DNA of 64,000 nt from Streptomyces sp. NBC_00271 (GCF_036178845.1 NZ_CP108070.1:4960001-5024000), one strand, 5' to 3'. Shown: positions 42,290 to 50,934, counted from the first letter of the stretch. Program-made: numbers and translations. The notes: generated from the letters alone by a model not told the origin.

Positions 42290-42763
42290 TCAGGTAGCCG
42301 ACTCGGCGGTCCGTACGGCTCGGCGCAGGCGCAACAGGGCCCTGACGGAGCGGATCCGCCAAGCGGTGAAGCCGAGGATGACGACGCCGGTGAGCGTCGG
42401 AATCTTCCAACTGCCGGAGCCGTCGCGGGTCGCGGTGTGGTCGCCGGAGCTGTCGACGAGGGCGGCCAGGGTGCCGTCGGCCGGGCGGGTGTCGATGACC
42501 CCGTCGACGGCGACGCTGCTGATGCTGACGGTGTGGTCGGTGGCGGCGAACGAGCCCTCGCAGGCCCAGCCGTCCTGCCACAGGTCACTCAAGCCACCGG
42601 TCGCCGGCGTGCAGTCGGTGAGAGTGACCGTGCCGGGGACGCCGGTCGCCTCGGCATAGGCCTGCAGGGCACCGTGCACAGCCAGGAACAGCCCGAAGAC
42701 AAGCCCGACAACGGCGAGGGATATCTCGCGGGGCAGCGGAGGGAGGAGACGGAGCAGGAACAC
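42290..42763 (-). CDS. Small membrane protein, unknown function
   Basis: This 157-residue protein has two hydrophobic segments, near the N-terminus (ISLAVVGLVFGLFLAVHGAL) and near the C-terminus (LTGVVILGFTAWRIRSV). The ~75-residue outer loop carries two cysteines (LTDCTPATG and GWACEGSF) that could form a disulfide. The C-terminus is Arg-rich. Start is GTG at 42763 with AAAGGA ~12 bases upstream. I do not recognise the family. It lies in the accessory patch between the regulator remnant and a repeated-domain gene. Confidence 0.6.
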   Translation of the reverse strand: MFLLRLLPPLPREISLAVVGLVFGLFLAVHGALQAYAEATGVPGTVTLTDCTPATGGLSDLWQDGWACEGSFAATDHTVSISSVAVDGVIDTRPADGTLAALVDSSGDHTATRDGSGSWKIPTLTGVVILGFTAWRIRSVRALLRLRRAVRTAESAT

Positions 42764-42825
42764 GGGCAGGTGGGTCCTTTACGGAGTCAGGCATCGGGTC
42801 AGTAGGAATTCGCCGGATCATAGGC

Positions 42826-43443
42826 TCATACCGGTGACGGCGGCTCCCCTTCGACCAGGAACTCGGCGGAGTCCACCACGAACTCGCCGTAGTGGAGGGC
42901 CGATCCGATGGTCTCCATCCTCGTGTACTGCTCCGGGGACAGTGACCCGCCAGGGGCGTTCACTACAGCCCTCAGCAGCACCCGGAACGCCAGGTCCGGA
43001 GTGCAGTGGCGAGCGCAGTCGACGAGCGCCTCGCGCACCTCGACGGCCAGGAACTCCGCCCGCTCGATCTCAGCGACGACGGCGTCCCGACACCCCCAGC
43101 CGTCCTCCACGTCGGCCCCGGTGAGCGGGCGTACATCCGCCTTCGCGGCGAGCCGGGCATCACACAGGCCGATGACCGTCCGCGTCCACTCCGATCCCGA
43201 GGTCCCCTCGAAGCTCGCCATGTACTGCGCTCCGGCCGTCCACAGCACCTCGAGCGTCTCCGAAGGGAGGTTGTCGAGGAGTGTCCGGGCGTCGCGGCGG
43301 ACCGCCAGGACCAGTTCGTCGGCCGATTCCGAGAGGTGTTTCGCGACGATGTCGGCGGCCGTGTCCCCGTCATGAGTCCCGTCCTGGTGGAAGAAACTCA
43401 TCACCCATGAGACACCGAAATCGAATGCGGTGAAGCGCTCCAC
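42826..43443 (-). CDS. Hypothetical protein, single copy of the repeated domain also found at 39605-40999
   Basis: This 205-residue soluble protein begins ERFTAFDFGVSWVMSFFHQDG and ends TPDLAFRVLLRAV...SPEQYTRMETIGSALHYGEFVVDSAEFLVEGE. The DFG start, the central LWTAGAQYM...WTRTVIGLCDARL and the PDLxFRxxLR-YxRxxxIG end line up with both halves of the 464-residue protein nearby, so the three units are paralogous. The GTG at 43443 has AAGGAG ~9 bases upstream. It is the first gene after the tmRNA terminator in this direction. Function unknown. Confidence 0.68.
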   Translation of the reverse strand: MERFTAFDFGVSWVMSFFHQDGTHDGDTAADIVAKHLSESADELVLAVRRDARTLLDNLPSETLEVLWTAGAQYMASFEGTSGSEWTRTVIGLCDARLAAKADVRPLTGADVEDGWGCRDAVVAEIERAEFLAVEVREALVDCARHCTPDLAFRVLLRAVVNAPGGSLSPEQYTRMETIGSALHYGEFVVDSAEFLVEGEPPSPV

Positions 43444-43549
43444 TGCCTGCCACTCCTTACTTTGGCTGGACGGCCAGACCGGTCAGTACGGCCACGGCCA
43501 CCGCAGACTCGGCCGGGTGCGGCGATCACCACAGGCAGGCATGACAAAA

Positions 43550-43575
43550 GCCCCGCCGCTCGAAAGCGACGAGGC
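43550..43575 (-). terminator. tmRNA terminator
   Basis: An 11-bp stem with a few G-U pairs (43550-43560 with 43565-43575) closes a 4-base loop. On the minus strand it is followed by TTTTGT. It lies ~45 bases past the 3' end of the mature tmRNA. Confidence 0.8.
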
Positions 43576-43620
43576 CTTTGCCCACATGGGATGTGGAGGT
43601 CCGGGAGGACCTCCTGATCG

Positions 43621-44005
43621 TGGAGATGGCGGGAATCGAACCCGCGTCCACCGGTGCAGAATCAGGGCTTCTCCGTGTGCAGTTCGCTGCGATTTTCTCG
43701 GCCCCGGTGATCACGCGAACAAGTCGCCGACGGGCCCAGCCACTGTTTGATTTCCCATCGAACCCCGTGACCGGGCTCGATGGTTTAGTTCCCTAGATTA
43801 TGCCAGGGTCCGGGTCGGGAACACCCCCGGGCTGACACCCATTTAGGGTCCTTCAGTCGCTGTTATTAGGCAGCGAGGGCGAAGGACTGGGAATCGCTCT
43901 TGGAATTGGCGATTATTGGTTGCGACATATGGTTAACGAGATCATTGTCGCTTCCTCGACACGCTTCCCCTGCTTCGACATCCGCTGTCGAAACCGATCA
44001 TCCCC
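43621..44005 (-). ncRNA. ssrA: Transfer-messenger RNA (tmRNA)
   Basis: This 385-base RNA rescues stalled ribosomes with SmpB. The 5' end GGGGAUG pairs with CAUCUCC at the 3' end to form the tRNA-like acceptor stem. The T-arm GCGGGTTCGATTCCCGC is intact. The resume codon GCC is at 43908-43910, and the reading frame encodes the degradation tag ANSKSDSQSFALAA, ending TAATAA (43863-43868). The ALAA end is the ClpXP/ClpAP recognition signal. The 3' CCA is not encoded in full (genomic CGA follows the discriminator), so it must be added after processing. It is encoded just downstream of smpB on the same strand. Short reading frames inside it are not genes. Confidence 0.96.
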
Positions 44006-44110
44006 ATGTTGTGTTTTCAAGCCCCTCCGAAGAGGGTTGCGCACCCGCTGTGGGGTGCAGATCCCATCGTACGTGACCAACGCACGTCGATGCCACCGTA
44101 TTCCCCGTGG
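44006..44110 (-). promoter_or_regulatory. smpB-ssrA spacer with two hairpins
   Basis: Two small dyads lie here: GCACCC-GCTGTG-GGGTGC at 44041-44058, and a CCCTC-UUCG-type hairpin at 44022-44035 on the minus strand. They may end the smpB transcript or process a joint smpB-ssrA transcript. I could not pick a convincing -10/-35 pair for ssrA. Confidence 0.4.
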
Positions 44111-44653
44111 CTACTCGCCCCGCTGCTTCCGCTTCGCCGCCGCGATCGCGCGGTCCGACTCCCGGCGGTCCTGCTTCTCACGCAGGGTCTGCCGCTTGTC
44201 GTACTCCTTCTTACCGCGGGCGAGCGCGATCTCGGCCTTGGCGCGGCCGTCCTTGAAGTACAGGGCGAGGGGCACGATCGTGTGACCCGTCTCCTCCGAC
44301 TTCGACGCCAGCTTGTCGATCTCCTCGCGGTGCAGGAGCAGCTTGCGCTTGCGGCGCACCGTGTGGTTGGTCCAGGTGCCCTGGCTGTACTCGGGAATGT
44401 GGGCGTTGTGCAGCCACGCCTCGTTCCCGTCGATCTGGACGAAGCCGTCGGTCAGCGAGGCGCGTCCCTGGCGCAGCGACTTCACCTCGGTGCCGGTCAG
44501 GACGAGCCCGGCCTCGTAGGTGTCGATGATCGCGTAGTCGTGCCGAGCCTTCTTGTTCTGCGCGACGATCTTGCGCTTGCCGTCCTTGGCCTTCGCGGCC
44601 CCTCCGCCCTGCTTGGGCTGGGACTCCTTCGGTACGTACATTCCCTTGCTCAT
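44111..44653 (-). CDS. smpB: SsrA-binding protein
   Basis: This ~180-residue protein binds the tRNA-like part of tmRNA and delivers it to stalled ribosomes. Family sequence is clear: [89 protein letters not shown]. The basic C-terminal tail ([19 protein letters not shown]) enters the mRNA channel. An N-terminal Gln/Gly/Lys-rich leader precedes the OB fold. The start is uncertain: ATG 44653 (MSKG) is used, while ATG 44665 and ATG 44641 (MYVPKE) are possible. It lies directly upstream of ssrA. Confidence 0.95.
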   Translation of the reverse strand: MSKGMYVPKESQPKQGGGAAKAKDGKRKIVAQNKKARHDYAIIDTYEAGLVLTGTEVKSLRQGRASLTDGFVQIDGNEAWLHNAHIPEYSQGTWTNHTVRRKRKLLLHREEIDKLASKSEETGHTIVPLALYFKDGRAKAEIALARGKKEYDKRQTLREKQDRRESDRAIAAAKRKQRGE

Positions 44654-44738
44654 AGTGCTGACCATTTTCGCACTACAGGGGGGTCCGGGGGAAAGCCGAT
44701 TACAAGAGCACCGAGTTACAAGAGCATCGAGCCGGTGA

Positions 44739-45905
44739 CTACGAAGGGTCGCCGAGACCGCTGAGTACGGTCTCCGCCCGCTCCAGGGCCTCCGCGTCCA
44801 CCTCCAGGTCGGGGGTGATGCCCCGCCCGTCGACGGCGTGCCCGGCGGGGGTGCGGTAGTGGCCGACGGTCAGCTCGGCGACGGAGCCGTCGGGCAGCCG
44901 GCTCGGCATCTGGATCGAGCCCTTGCCGAAGGTCCTGGAGCCCACGACGACCGCACGGCCGCGGTCCTGGAGGGCCCCGGTGAGCAGTTCGGCCGCGCTC
45001 ATCGTGCCGTCGTCGACGAGCGCGACCAGGGGTCTGGTGGTGTCGCCGCCGGGATCGGCGTGCAGGGAGCGCTGCGCGCCGTTGACGTCGTAGGTGGCGA
45101 CGAGGCCGCCGTCGAGGAAGGCGGAGGCGGCGGTGACGGCCTCGGTGACCAGTCCGCCGGAGTTGCCGCGCAGGTCGAGGACGATCCCGGCGTGCTCGGG
45201 GGTCTGCTCGACGGCGGTCCGCACGGCGTCACCGACGCCCTTGGTGAAGGCGGCGACCTTGATCACGGTGACGCCGCCGGGGAGCCTTCGGACGGTCACG
45301 GAGTCCGTGGACAGCCTCGCCCGGCGCACCGTCTCGCTCCACGCGCGTGTGCCGCGCTCCAGACCGAGGGAGACCTTCGTACCGGCGGCGGCGGCGTCCG
45401 CGTCCCCGCGCAGTAACGCGACGACCTCGGTGACCGGCCGGCCGTCCACCTTCTCGCCGTCGACGCTGCGCAGCCGGTCGCCCGTGCGGATCCCGGCGGC
45501 GGCCGCGGGCGAGCCGCTCTGCACCCGGGTCACCTCGATCCGGCCGTCACGCTCGCGCCGGGCCCACAGCCCCACGCCCGTGTACTGGCCGTCGAGGGCC
45601 TCCTCGAACTCCTCGTACTCGCCCTGGGAGTAGACGGCGCCCCAGCGGTCCCCGCTGCGGCTGACGGCCCGCTCGGCGGCCTCCATGGGGGACTTGCCGT
45701 CGGCCATCGCCTCGGCGGCGGCGTCGGTGACCGTCTCGCGGTGGGCCGTCGGCGTCGAACGCGCCGAGGGAGACGGGGATTTCCGGTCAGGATCACCGAA
45801 GGACCCGGTCGCGGCCCCCGCGACGAGGACACTCGCGAAAAGCAATGTCAGGGCGGCCCCGCGGCCTGCGCGGCGGGGCTGGCAGAACAGGTCTCGGCCT
45901 GACAT
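44739..45905 (-). CDS. S41-family C-terminal processing peptidase with PDZ domain
   Basis: This 388-residue exported protease has an uncleaved or cleavable N-terminal hydrophobic segment ([17 protein letters not shown]), then a helical N-terminal domain. The PDZ domain follows at ~105-190 ([21 protein letters not shown]..., [17 protein letters not shown]). The Ser/Lys catalytic core holds [28 protein letters not shown] (nucleophile Ser) and [11 protein letters not shown] (general-base Lys). CTP proteases trim envelope proteins. It is encoded between ftsX and smpB, as elsewhere in Streptomyces. I start at ATG 45905 (MSGRDLF); the ribosome site is weak. Confidence 0.92.
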   Translation of the reverse strand: MSGRDLFCQPRRAGRGAALTLLFASVLVAGAATGSFGDPDRKSPSPSARSTPTAHRETVTDAAAEAMADGKSPMEAAERAVSRSGDRWGAVYSQGEYEEFEEALDGQYTGVGLWARRERDGRIEVTRVQSGSPAAAAGIRTGDRLRSVDGEKVDGRPVTEVVALLRGDADAAAAGTKVSLGLERGTRAWSETVRRARLSTDSVTVRRLPGGVTVIKVAAFTKGVGDAVRTAVEQTPEHAGIVLDLRGNSGGLVTEAVTAASAFLDGGLVATYDVNGAQRSLHADPGGDTTRPLVALVDDGTMSAAELLTGALQDRGRAVVVGSRTFGKGSIQMPSRLPDGSVAELTVGHYRTPAGHAVDGRGITPDLEVDAEALERAETVLSGLGDPS

Positions 45906-45929
45906 GGCGGTGAGTCTAGGACAACGCAA

Positions 45930-45961
45930 GGGGCCGTACCGCTGGTTGGCAGTACGGCCCC
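45930..45961 (-). terminator. ftsEX terminator
   Basis: The 10-bp perfect stem GGGGCCGTAC (45930-45939) pairs with 45952-45961, loop 12 bases, between the ftsX stop and the S41 protease start. It suggests that the protease has its own promoter. Confidence 0.7.
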
Positions 45962-45972
45962 CTTGGCATGCG

Positions 45973-46890
45973 TCACACCTTCAGGTACTTGCGCAACGCG
46001 AAAAACGCCGCAAGCGCGGGCATCAGCAGACTCGTCGCGAGGATGAGCGGCAGCTTGGTGAGCACGGCGTCCCAGCCGATGAAGTTGATCAGATTCAGCT
46101 TCTGGGACAGCGCGAGGCCGTGATCGATGATGAAATACCGTGCGACCAAGAGGAATCCGCAGGCGACGCCCCCGCCGATCAGTCCGGCGACCGCGGCCTC
46201 CATGATGAACGGCGCCTGGATGTAGAACCCGGAGGCGCCCACGAGCCGCATGATGCCGGTTTCCCTGCGCCGGCTGAACGCCGAGACGCGCACCGTGTTG
46301 ACGATCAGCATCAGGGCGACGACGAGCATCATCGCCATCACCGCGCGCGCGGCCCAGTTCATGCCGTTGAGCAGCCCGAAGAGGTTGTCCAGGATGCCCT
46401 TCTGGTCCTGCACGGACTGCACGCCGTCACGGCCGTCGAAGGCGGTCGCGATGACCTGGTACTTCTGCGGGTCCTTCAGCTTGATGCGGTACGACTCCTG
46501 CATCTGGTCCGGCGTGAGGGAGCTGGCCAGCGGGGAGTCGCCGAACTGCTCCTTGTAGTGCTTGTACGCCTGGTCCGACGACTCGTACGAGACCTTCTCG
46601 ACGACGGCCATCTTCTTGAGGTCGCCGAGGATCTGGTCCTTCTGCTCGGCGGTCACGGCCCCCTTGGCGCAGTGGGGGTCGGACTCCGCGTCACTCTTGT
46701 TGCAGAGGAAGATCGAGACGTTGACCTTGTCGTACCAGTAGCCCTTCATGGTGCTCACCTGGTCGCTCATCAGCAGCGAACCGCCGAACAGGGCGAGGGA
46801 GAGGGCGACCGAGACGACGACCGCGAAGGTCATCGTCAGATTGCGACGGAGACCGACACCGATCTCCGACAGAACGAACTGGGCGCGCAT
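45973..46890 (-). CDS. ftsX: Cell division ABC transporter-like permease FtsX
   Basis: This 305-residue, four-span membrane protein works with FtsE to control peptidoglycan hydrolases during growth and division. The Gram-positive FtsX features are present: MRAQFVLSEIGVGLRRNLTMTFAVVVSVALSL at the first span and a large extracellular domain with two cysteines (FLCNKSDAESDPHCAKG). The final spans contain NTVRVSAFSRRRETGIMRLVGAS (coupling helix to FtsE) and end FFALRKYLKV. The ATG at 46890 lies 31 bases after the ftsE stop, as an operon. Confidence 0.95.
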   Translation of the reverse strand: MRAQFVLSEIGVGLRRNLTMTFAVVVSVALSLALFGGSLLMSDQVSTMKGYWYDKVNVSIFLCNKSDAESDPHCAKGAVTAEQKDQILGDLKKMAVVEKVSYESSDQAYKHYKEQFGDSPLASSLTPDQMQESYRIKLKDPQKYQVIATAFDGRDGVQSVQDQKGILDNLFGLLNGMNWAARAVMAMMLVVALMLIVNTVRVSAFSRRRETGIMRLVGASGFYIQAPFIMEAAVAGLIGGGVACGFLLVARYFIIDHGLALSQKLNLINFIGWDAVLTKLPLILATSLLMPALAAFFALRKYLKV

Positions 46891-46921
46891 GGCGTCTGCT
46901 AAGCCTTTCCGTGGACCGTCG

Positions 46922-47611
46922 TCAGTGCTGGTAGCCGTAGACGCCGCGCGCCTGGTCGCGGACGAGGCGGCCCTGCTCCAGCTCGATGACGCGCTTGCGC
47001 ATCTGGTCCACGATGTTCTGGTCGTGCGTCGCCATCAGCACAGTGGTGCCCGTCCGGTTGATGCGGTCGAGCAGCTTCATGATGCCGACGGAGGTCTGTG
47101 GGTCGAGGTTGCCGGTCGGCTCGTCCGCGATGAGGAGCTTGGGCCGGTTCACGAAGGCTCTCGCGATGGCCACGCGCTGCTGCTCACCACCGGACAGCTC
47201 GCCGGGCATCCGGTCCTCCTTGCCGCCGAGCCCGACGAGGTCGAGCACCTGGGGCACGGACTTGCGGATCTCGCCGCGGGACTTGCCGATGACCTCCTGC
47301 GCGAAGGCGACGTTCTCGGAGACCGTCTTGTTCGGCAGCAGGCGGAAGTCCTGGAACACGGTCCCCAGCTGGCGGCGCATCTGCGGCACCTTCCAGTTGG
47401 AGAGGCGCGCGAGGTCCTTGCCCAGGACGTGCACCTGGCCGTGGCTGGTCCGCTCCTCGCGGAGGATCAGCCGCAGGAAGGTGGACTTTCCGGAGCCGGA
47501 GGACCCCACGAGGAACACGAACTCACCACGCTCGACCTCCAGGGAGACATCCCTGAGAGCGGGGCGGGTCTGCTTGGGGTAGACCTTGGAGACACTGTCG
47601 AATCGGATCAC
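46922..47611 (-). CDS. ftsE: Cell division ATP-binding protein FtsE
   Basis: This 229-residue ABC ATPase partners FtsX. Motifs are Walker [10 protein letters not shown] (residues ~37-45), Q-loop FQDFRLL, signature LSGGEQQR, Walker [13 protein letters not shown], and H-loop ATHDQNIV. The GTG start at 47611 (VIRFDSVSK) gives the normal family length; the open frame continues ~58 codons upstream without similarity. The C-terminal VYGYQH is short, as in other actinobacterial FtsE. Confidence 0.95.
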   Translation of the reverse strand: MIRFDSVSKVYPKQTRPALRDVSLEVERGEFVFLVGSSGSGKSTFLRLILREERTSHGQVHVLGKDLARLSNWKVPQMRRQLGTVFQDFRLLPNKTVSENVAFAQEVIGKSRGEIRKSVPQVLDLVGLGGKEDRMPGELSGGEQQRVAIARAFVNRPKLLIADEPTGNLDPQTSVGIMKLLDRINRTGTTVLMATHDQNIVDQMRKRVIELEQGRLVRDQARGVYGYQH

Positions 47612-47977
47612 GGATGCACCACGGGTCGCCGGGGGTAGGTGAGCGTGACCATACGCGAACCGGGTGCACGAGCGCAGTCGCCGGTCAGGGTTGCGCGGGG
47701 GTTGTGCGGGGCTTGTGCGTTTTTGTACAGATCTTTGGCGGGGCCCTTTTGTACGGGCCTTTGTACGGGCCCGTACGGCCCCCACCGGCCGGCAGCCGCG
47801 AACCCGACGCCGTCCCCTCTCCGGAAGCGCCCGTTTCCCCGCCTAACCCGCGGAGCACAGGGCAGGATAAGGCGAGCCGCGCCGTTTCCCGCGGAACCTG
47901 GCACAGTGGAAGGGGAACGGTTGCGTTCCCCGCAGCGTTATGTAAACGGCGGAGGACGGCGCAAGGAGGGCAAGCGC

Positions 47978-48169
47978 ATGACGTACGACCGATTGGTGTG
48001 CGCGAACTGCGCGGCGCCCGTCAGCGAGGGCCGCTGCCCGGTCTGCCGCGCGAACCGGGAGCGGCTGCAGCAGGAGAGCCCCTTCGCGGGACTGAACCCG
48101 ATGGCGCTGATCGCGCTGCTCGCCGTGCTGATCGCGGCGATGGCGCTGCTGGCGCACCAGACGGTGTGA
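47978..48169 (+). CDS. Zinc-ribbon plus transmembrane microprotein
   Basis: This 63-residue protein has two CxxC pairs (CANC at residues 8-11 and CPVC near 20-23) that could form a zinc ribbon. A linker and one hydrophobic C-terminal helix follow (MALIALLAVLIAAMALLAHQ). It is probably a tail-anchored membrane protein with the ribbon in the cytoplasm. ATG 47978 has an excellent AAGGAGGG seven bases upstream, which singles it out from the longer in-frame extension. It is divergent from ftsE. Conserved among streptomycetes as far as I recall; function unknown. Confidence 0.75.
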   Translation: MTYDRLVCANCAAPVSEGRCPVCRANRERLQQESPFAGLNPMALIALLAVLIAAMALLAHQTV

Positions 48170-48313
48170 GTCTCGCGAGAGCGGCGGTGTGACCTCAGTC
48201 ACCGTCTCAGGTGGCCATCGTGGCGTTCATGATGGCGTTCGTCATGGTGGTCCACCATCTGAGATGGTCGGTCACCTTGTGAACCACCCCGAGCATCGCT
48301 GATGTGCTTGACG
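48170..48313. other. Inverted-repeat-rich spacer after the zinc-ribbon gene
   Basis: Several dyads cluster here: TGAC-CTCA-GTCA at ~48190-48201, a long-range TCTCAG-GTGG (48205-48214) with CCAC-CAT-CTGAGA (48252-48264), and GGTCAC-CTT-GTGAACC at ~48270-48285. A short direct repeat TGGCGTTC(A/G)T lies between. No reading frame is convincing. It may be a structured 3' UTR. Confidence 0.4.
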
Positions 48314-48352
48314 CGAGAGGGGCCCGGAGCAAGCTGCTCCGGGCCCCTCTCG
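48314..48352. terminator. Bidirectional 18-bp terminator hairpin
   Basis: A perfect 18-bp stem (CGAGAGGGGCCCGGAGCA at 48314-48331 with 48335-48352) has a 3-base loop. It lies between the convergent zinc-ribbon gene and the sortase-substrate gene. Confidence 0.85.
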
Positions 48353-48382
48353 TGCTGTGTTCTTGTGCTGTGCGCAGCTGCG

Positions 48383-48991
48383 TCAGGCAGCGGCGCCGCG
48401 GCCGCTCGCGAGGCGCGGCAGCAGACGGAAGCCGATACCGCCCGCGATCATCGTGGCGGCGCCGACCAGCAGGAACGTGGTCTCGGCGGCACCCGTCTCG
48501 GCCAGCTGCCCCTTCTTGCCCTGGGCGGAGGTGTCGGACGAGGTGTTCGCGCCGGTGTCGGTCAGACCGGAGGAACCCTTGCCCTGCTCGACGGGCTTGG
48601 CGCCGCCGTCGGGGTTGCTGTCATTGCCACCGGTGCCGGTGCCGGAACCGTCCGTCGGGGTGTCCGTCGGGTCGGTGGGCTCGGTGGGGTCCTCGGTGGG
48701 GTCGGTGGGCTCGTCCGTCGGCGGCGTGGTGGTGGGCGTGGCCGGGCCGGTCGGCGTGGCCGGGATGGTGGGCGTCTCCGGCGGCGTGGGCGTGCCCGGC
48801 GTCGTCGTCGGGGTGGCCGTGCCGGTGGGAATGCCCGTGACGGTCGGAGTGGCGCTCGGGTCTCCGTCGACCGTGACACCGACGTTGATGTCGAGAGCCG
48901 AGGCGGCACCCGCGGCAGTCAGCGAAGCACCGGCGGCGATCACCACACCGGCTGCTATGCGTGCCACGCGGATACGCGTCTTCTTGGTCAT
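48383..48991 (-). CDS. Cell-wall-anchored (sortase class E, LAxTG) surface protein
   Basis: This 202-residue secreted protein has a signal peptide (KKTRIRVARIAAGVVIAAGASLTAAGAASA) and a short N-terminal VGVTVDGDPSATPTVTG. A long Thr/Pro/Asp/Glu-rich stalk follows (repeats of TPT, DPTEPT). The wall-sorting signal is LAETG, then a hydrophobic helix (TTFLLVGAATMIAGGIGF) and a short basic tail. LAxTG motifs are used by streptomycete class E sortases. There is no recognisable folded domain, so it may be a wall stalk or spacer. The ATG at 48991 begins MTKKTR. Confidence 0.82.
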   Translation of the reverse strand: MTKKTRIRVARIAAGVVIAAGASLTAAGAASALDINVGVTVDGDPSATPTVTGIPTGTATPTTTPGTPTPPETPTIPATPTGPATPTTTPPTDEPTDPTEDPTEPTDPTDTPTDGSGTGTGGNDSNPDGGAKPVEQGKGSSGLTDTGANTSSDTSAQGKKGQLAETGAAETTFLLVGAATMIAGGIGFRLLPRLASGRGAAA

Positions 48992-49304
48992 ATGTTTGCT
49001 ACCCCCAGTAGCTGATCGTCAATGGAGCAGCGCCCGGGGCCACGGCGTCACAGGTGGCTCTCTCAGCCCCCCGGTTCACATGCGCCCCGGAGATACGCAT
49101 GCCACGCGTCACCATTCCCAGTTTTCACAGCAACGTCAAGGTCGTTGCGTACGCGATGTCCGGATCAGTGACATTTGCCTGCCGTGCGGACATGTGACTG
49201 TGACGTAAAACCCAGAATCCCCCCACACAAAAGGCAACTGCCGCCCGATGGGCGGCAGTTGCCTTGTCGACAAAGAGGCATCGAGGTGATGTTGATACCT
49301 CGAA
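48992..49304. other. Intergenic region between prfB and the surface protein gene
   Basis: The 313 bases contain the promoter/leader of the surface protein gene and, at 49231-49265, the prfB terminator. AT-richer stretches around 49130-49230 are promoter-like. No gene seen. Confidence 0.5.
49231..49265 (-). terminator. prfB terminator
   Basis: A perfect 16-bp stem (AAGGCAACTGCCGCCC at 49231-49246 with 49250-49265) has loop GAT. On the minus strand TTTTGTGTG follows, a good intrinsic terminator ~40 bases past the prfB stop. Confidence 0.85.
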
Positions 49305-50411
49305 CTACTTCTCCTGCTGCTTGCGCCAGCGAATTCCGGCCTCGATGAATCCGTCGATCTCCCCGCCGAAAACGGCCTCGGGGTTACCGACTTCGAACTC
49401 GGTCCGCAGGTCCTTGACCATTTGGTAGGGGTGCAGGACGTACGAACGCATCTGGTTTCCCCAGGAGTTGCCGCCGTCGCCCTTGAGGGCGTTCATCTTG
49501 GCCTGCTCCTCCTGGCGGCGCCGCTCGAGCAGCTTGGCCTGGAGCACGTTCATCGCGCTCGCCTTGTTCTGGATCTGCGACCGCTCGTTCTGGCAGGAGA
49601 CGACGATGCCGGTGGGGAGGTGGGTGAGGCGCACCGCGGAGTCGGTGGTGTTCACGCCCTGGCCGCCGGGGCCGGACGACCGGTACACGTCGACGCGCAG
49701 CTCGGACTCGTCGATCTCGATGTGATCGGTCTGCTCGACGACGGGCAGGATCTCGACACCCGCGAAGGACGTCTGACGGCGCCCCTGGTTGTCGAACGGC
49801 GAGATGCGCACGAGGCGGTGGGTGCCCTGCTCCACGGAGAGCGTCCCGTACGCGTACGGGACGTGGACGGCGAAGGTGGTGGACTTGATGCCCGCCTCTT
49901 CCGCGTACGAGGTCTCGTAGAGCTCGGTCTTGTACCCGTGGCGCTCGGCCCAGCGCAGGTACATGCGCTGGAGCTTCTCGGCGAAGTCGGAGGCGTCCAC
50001 GCCGCCGGCCTCGGCACGGATGGTGACGACGGCCTCACGGGAGTCGTACTCCCCGGAGAGCAGCGTCCGCACTTCCATCTCGTCCAGCGCCTTCTTGACG
50101 GCGACGAGCTCGGACTCGGCCTCGGCACGGGTGTCCGGGTCGTCCTCCTCCTCGGCCATCTGGAAGAGCACGCTCAGATCGTCGATACGCCCGCGCAGCG
50201 CCTCGGCCTTCCTGACCTCCGCCTGGAGGTGGCTCAGCTTGCTGGTGATCTTCTGCGCCTCGTCCGGGTCGTCCCACAGGGACGGCGCGGCCGCCTGCTC
50301 CTCGAGCACGGCGACATCTGCCCTCAGCTTGTCGAGGTCCAGGACGGCCTCGATCGACTCCATGGTCGAGGAGAGGGACTTGAGCTCTTCGGATACATCG
50401 ACGACTGCCAC
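49305..50411 (-). CDS. prfB: Peptide chain release factor 2
   Basis: This 368-residue factor ends translation at UGA and UAA. The stop-codon-reading tripeptide SPF ([11 protein letters not shown]) marks it as RF2 and not RF1, and [10 protein letters not shown] contains the GGQ that triggers peptidyl-tRNA hydrolysis. The GTG at 50411 has GGAGG four bases upstream. The frame is open throughout, so the programmed +1 frameshift that regulates E. coli prfB is absent. A block of ~89-bp repeats lies immediately upstream. Confidence 0.95.
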   Translation of the reverse strand: MAVVDVSEELKSLSSTMESIEAVLDLDKLRADVAVLEEQAAAPSLWDDPDEAQKITSKLSHLQAEVRKAEALRGRIDDLSVLFQMAEEEDDPDTRAEAESELVAVKKALDEMEVRTLLSGEYDSREAVVTIRAEAGGVDASDFAEKLQRMYLRWAERHGYKTELYETSYAEEAGIKSTTFAVHVPYAYGTLSVEQGTHRLVRISPFDNQGRRQTSFAGVEILPVVEQTDHIEIDESELRVDVYRSSGPGGQGVNTTDSAVRLTHLPTGIVVSCQNERSQIQNKASAMNVLQAKLLERRRQEEQAKMNALKGDGGNSWGNQMRSYVLHPYQMVKDLRTEFEVGNPEAVFGGEIDGFIEAGIRWRKQQEK

Positions 50412-50479
50412 GCCTCCAGCGTAACGGCTGCCGCAAGCGAGGCTTGCCCCTCGTCCGACGGGGGCAGCGCAGGCCCCTC

Positions 50480-50934
50480 CGGGGGCCAGGGACGCGGGGG
50501 ACCTGCGCGACCAGCCCCCACCGGCCCACGGGCAAAGACCCACCAGCCCAGCGGGCCAGGGGCGAAGCCCCAGCCCCCAGGGGCGCGAGGAACTGCGCGC
50601 TCAACCCCCACCCACCCGCAGCCAAGCAACCTCCGGCCGGGGGGCCAGGGGCGAAGCCCCGCCCCTCAGGGGCGCGGGGAACTGCGCGCTCAACCCCCAC
50701 CGGCCCGCAAGCCGAAGAACCACCGGCCCGGGGCCAGGGGCGAAGCCCCAGCCCCCAGGGGCGCGAGGAACTGCGCGCTCAACCCCCACCCACCCGCAGC
50801 CAAGCAACTTCCGGCCGGGGGGGCAGGGGCGAAGCCCCAGCCCCCAGGGGCGCGGGGAACTGCGCGACCAGCCCCCACCCACCCGCAGCCGAACACCCCG
50901 GGGTCCGGGGCGGAGCCCCAGGTCGGAGCGGGGG
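50480..50934. repeat. ~89-bp tandem repeats between pkaB and prfB
   Basis: Four good copies of a ~89-base unit (starting near 50559, 50649, 50737 and 50826) follow a degenerate fifth near 50480. Each contains the hairpin GGGGCGAAGCCCC, then CAGGGGCGCG(A/G)GGAACTGCGCG, then CAACCCCCACC or ACCAGCCCCCACC. The text resembles a dispersed intergenic repeat I have seen in many Streptomyces genomes. It occupies most of the 523-base gap (50412-50934) between the pkaB stop and the prfB start. It has long open frames on both strands, but these are artefacts of the repeat. Confidence 0.85.

Noticed and set aside
43621..43800. A tRNA-like T-arm and short reading frames suggesting a tRNA or a small gene
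   Set aside because: They belong to the tmRNA: acceptor stem, resume codon and ALAA tag are all present.
49305..50411. Programmed frameshift in prfB
   Set aside because: The reading frame is continuous from the GTG start to the end and no in-frame early UGA is present.
50412..50934. Open frames on both strands between pkaB and prfB
   Set aside because: They are made of the ~89-bp repeat and lack a plausible start or family resemblance.
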